DNA of 23,749 bases from contig JAQUQN010000007.1 in the NCBI GenBank assembly GCA_028716065.1, positions 5,500 to 29,248 of the forward strand, written 5' to 3'. The DNA comes from Candidatus Omnitrophota bacterium. Lineage in GTDB: Bacteria; Omnitrophota; Gorgyraeia; 2-01-FULL-45-10. Under the pieces are notes generated by a model. That model was not told the DNA's origin, made no database searches, and saw only the letters and a program-made list of their open reading frames with translations. Below, in pieces: positions 23,551-23,749 of this stretch. The position numbers and the translations under genes are program-made. Position 1 is the first letter of the stretch, and every line of letters starts with the position of its first letter.

Positions 23551-23730
23551 GCGTGGCGGAACTTTTGTGGTACGCCGGAGCGACTGTATAAAAATGCGAT
23601 ACATGATGGCGGTTTAGGCTTTACCATCGCATTTTTATCCACAGCGAGCGAGGATGCCTAATCCGAGCGAGCGGCAAGCGGAGGCGGCCACAAAAGTAAA
23701 CGCCTGCTTGGGTAAAGCCGAAAAATTTTA
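23531..23730. mobile_element. MITE-like 200-bp nested inverted repeat
   Basis: Perfect 15-bp terminal inverted repeats (taaaatttttcggct at 23531-23545, complement at 23716-23730) enclose a second pair (acttttgtgg 23561-23570 / 23688-23697) and a third, inner 13-bp pair (23588-23600 / 23626-23638). There is no ORF inside. Each terminal repeat carries TA at its outer edge, but no longer target duplication is visible. The internal sequence includes GC-rich gagcgagcgg motifs. The inner stem could also act as a bidirectional terminator. Confidence 0.5.
23588..23638. terminator. inner hairpin, possible bidirectional terminator
   Basis: Perfect arms ataaaaatgcgat / atcgcatttttat, 25 bases apart, with a smaller gatgg/ccatc stem inside. 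Each strand ends the stem with a T-run (ATTTTTAT), which is compatible with termination in either direction ahead of truB. Confidence 0.4.
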
Positions 23731-23749
23731 CCCTCTCAGCATCTCCTCC
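23728..23749 (-). CDS. possible 3' end of the gene upstream of truB
   Basis: The last bases of the window read, on the minus strand, as six sense codons (EEMLRG) followed by TAA at 23730-23728. The stop overlaps the outer inverted repeat. Too little is present to identify the gene; it may also be non-coding. Confidence 0.3.

Overview
The window is bacterial and is coded almost entirely on the minus strand. It has two parts. From 12438 to about 23447 it holds a compact run of housekeeping genes, read right to left: truB, ribF, rpsO, pnp, dut, uppP, ftsK, a rodZ-like gene, rimO, pgsA and pgpA. Gaps are short and several genes overlap. This set covers tRNA and ribosome maturation, RNA turnover, flavin cofactors, dUTP hygiene, undecaprenyl-phosphate recycling, chromosome segregation, cell shape and phosphatidylglycerol synthesis.

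From 12343 down to the left edge there is one uninterrupted minus-strand reading frame of at least 4,114 codons, still open at base 1. Start codon, GGDEF motif, PHP motifs, Walker box and left edge were all checked to lie in the same frame. In order it encodes: a signal-peptide-like N terminus, an unrecognised region, a GGDEF diguanylate cyclase with an I-site, a possible winged helix, a SAM-methyltransferase-like domain, a ~275-residue unknown domain (copy A), a hydrophobic stretch, a second winged helix, a PHP phosphoesterase, a second copy of the unknown domain (copy B), a metal-site domain resembling UPF0489/arginase folds, five tandem ~90-residue repeats of an unrecognised module, a beta-rich segment, a full SNF2-type helicase and a C-terminal tail. 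Most domain joints from the first unknown domain onward carry low-complexity or dispersed DNA repeats that are translated in frame.

Giant multi-domain ORFs, together with this kind of genome, suggest Omnitrophota (former OP3) or a related lineage. This is inference; no rRNA is present to settle it. The 94-base gap before the giant gene holds a promoter-like sequence overlapped by a 13-bp dyad, so the giant gene may be controlled separately from the housekeeping run.

The right edge (about 23450-23749) is non-coding apart from a possible 3' end of another gene. It holds nested inverted repeats resembling a 200-bp MITE-like element and a 46-bp direct repeat (70-bp period) that duplicates the truB translation start and creates a 21-codon upstream ORF. 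No tRNA, rRNA, CRISPR array or intact insertion sequence was seen.
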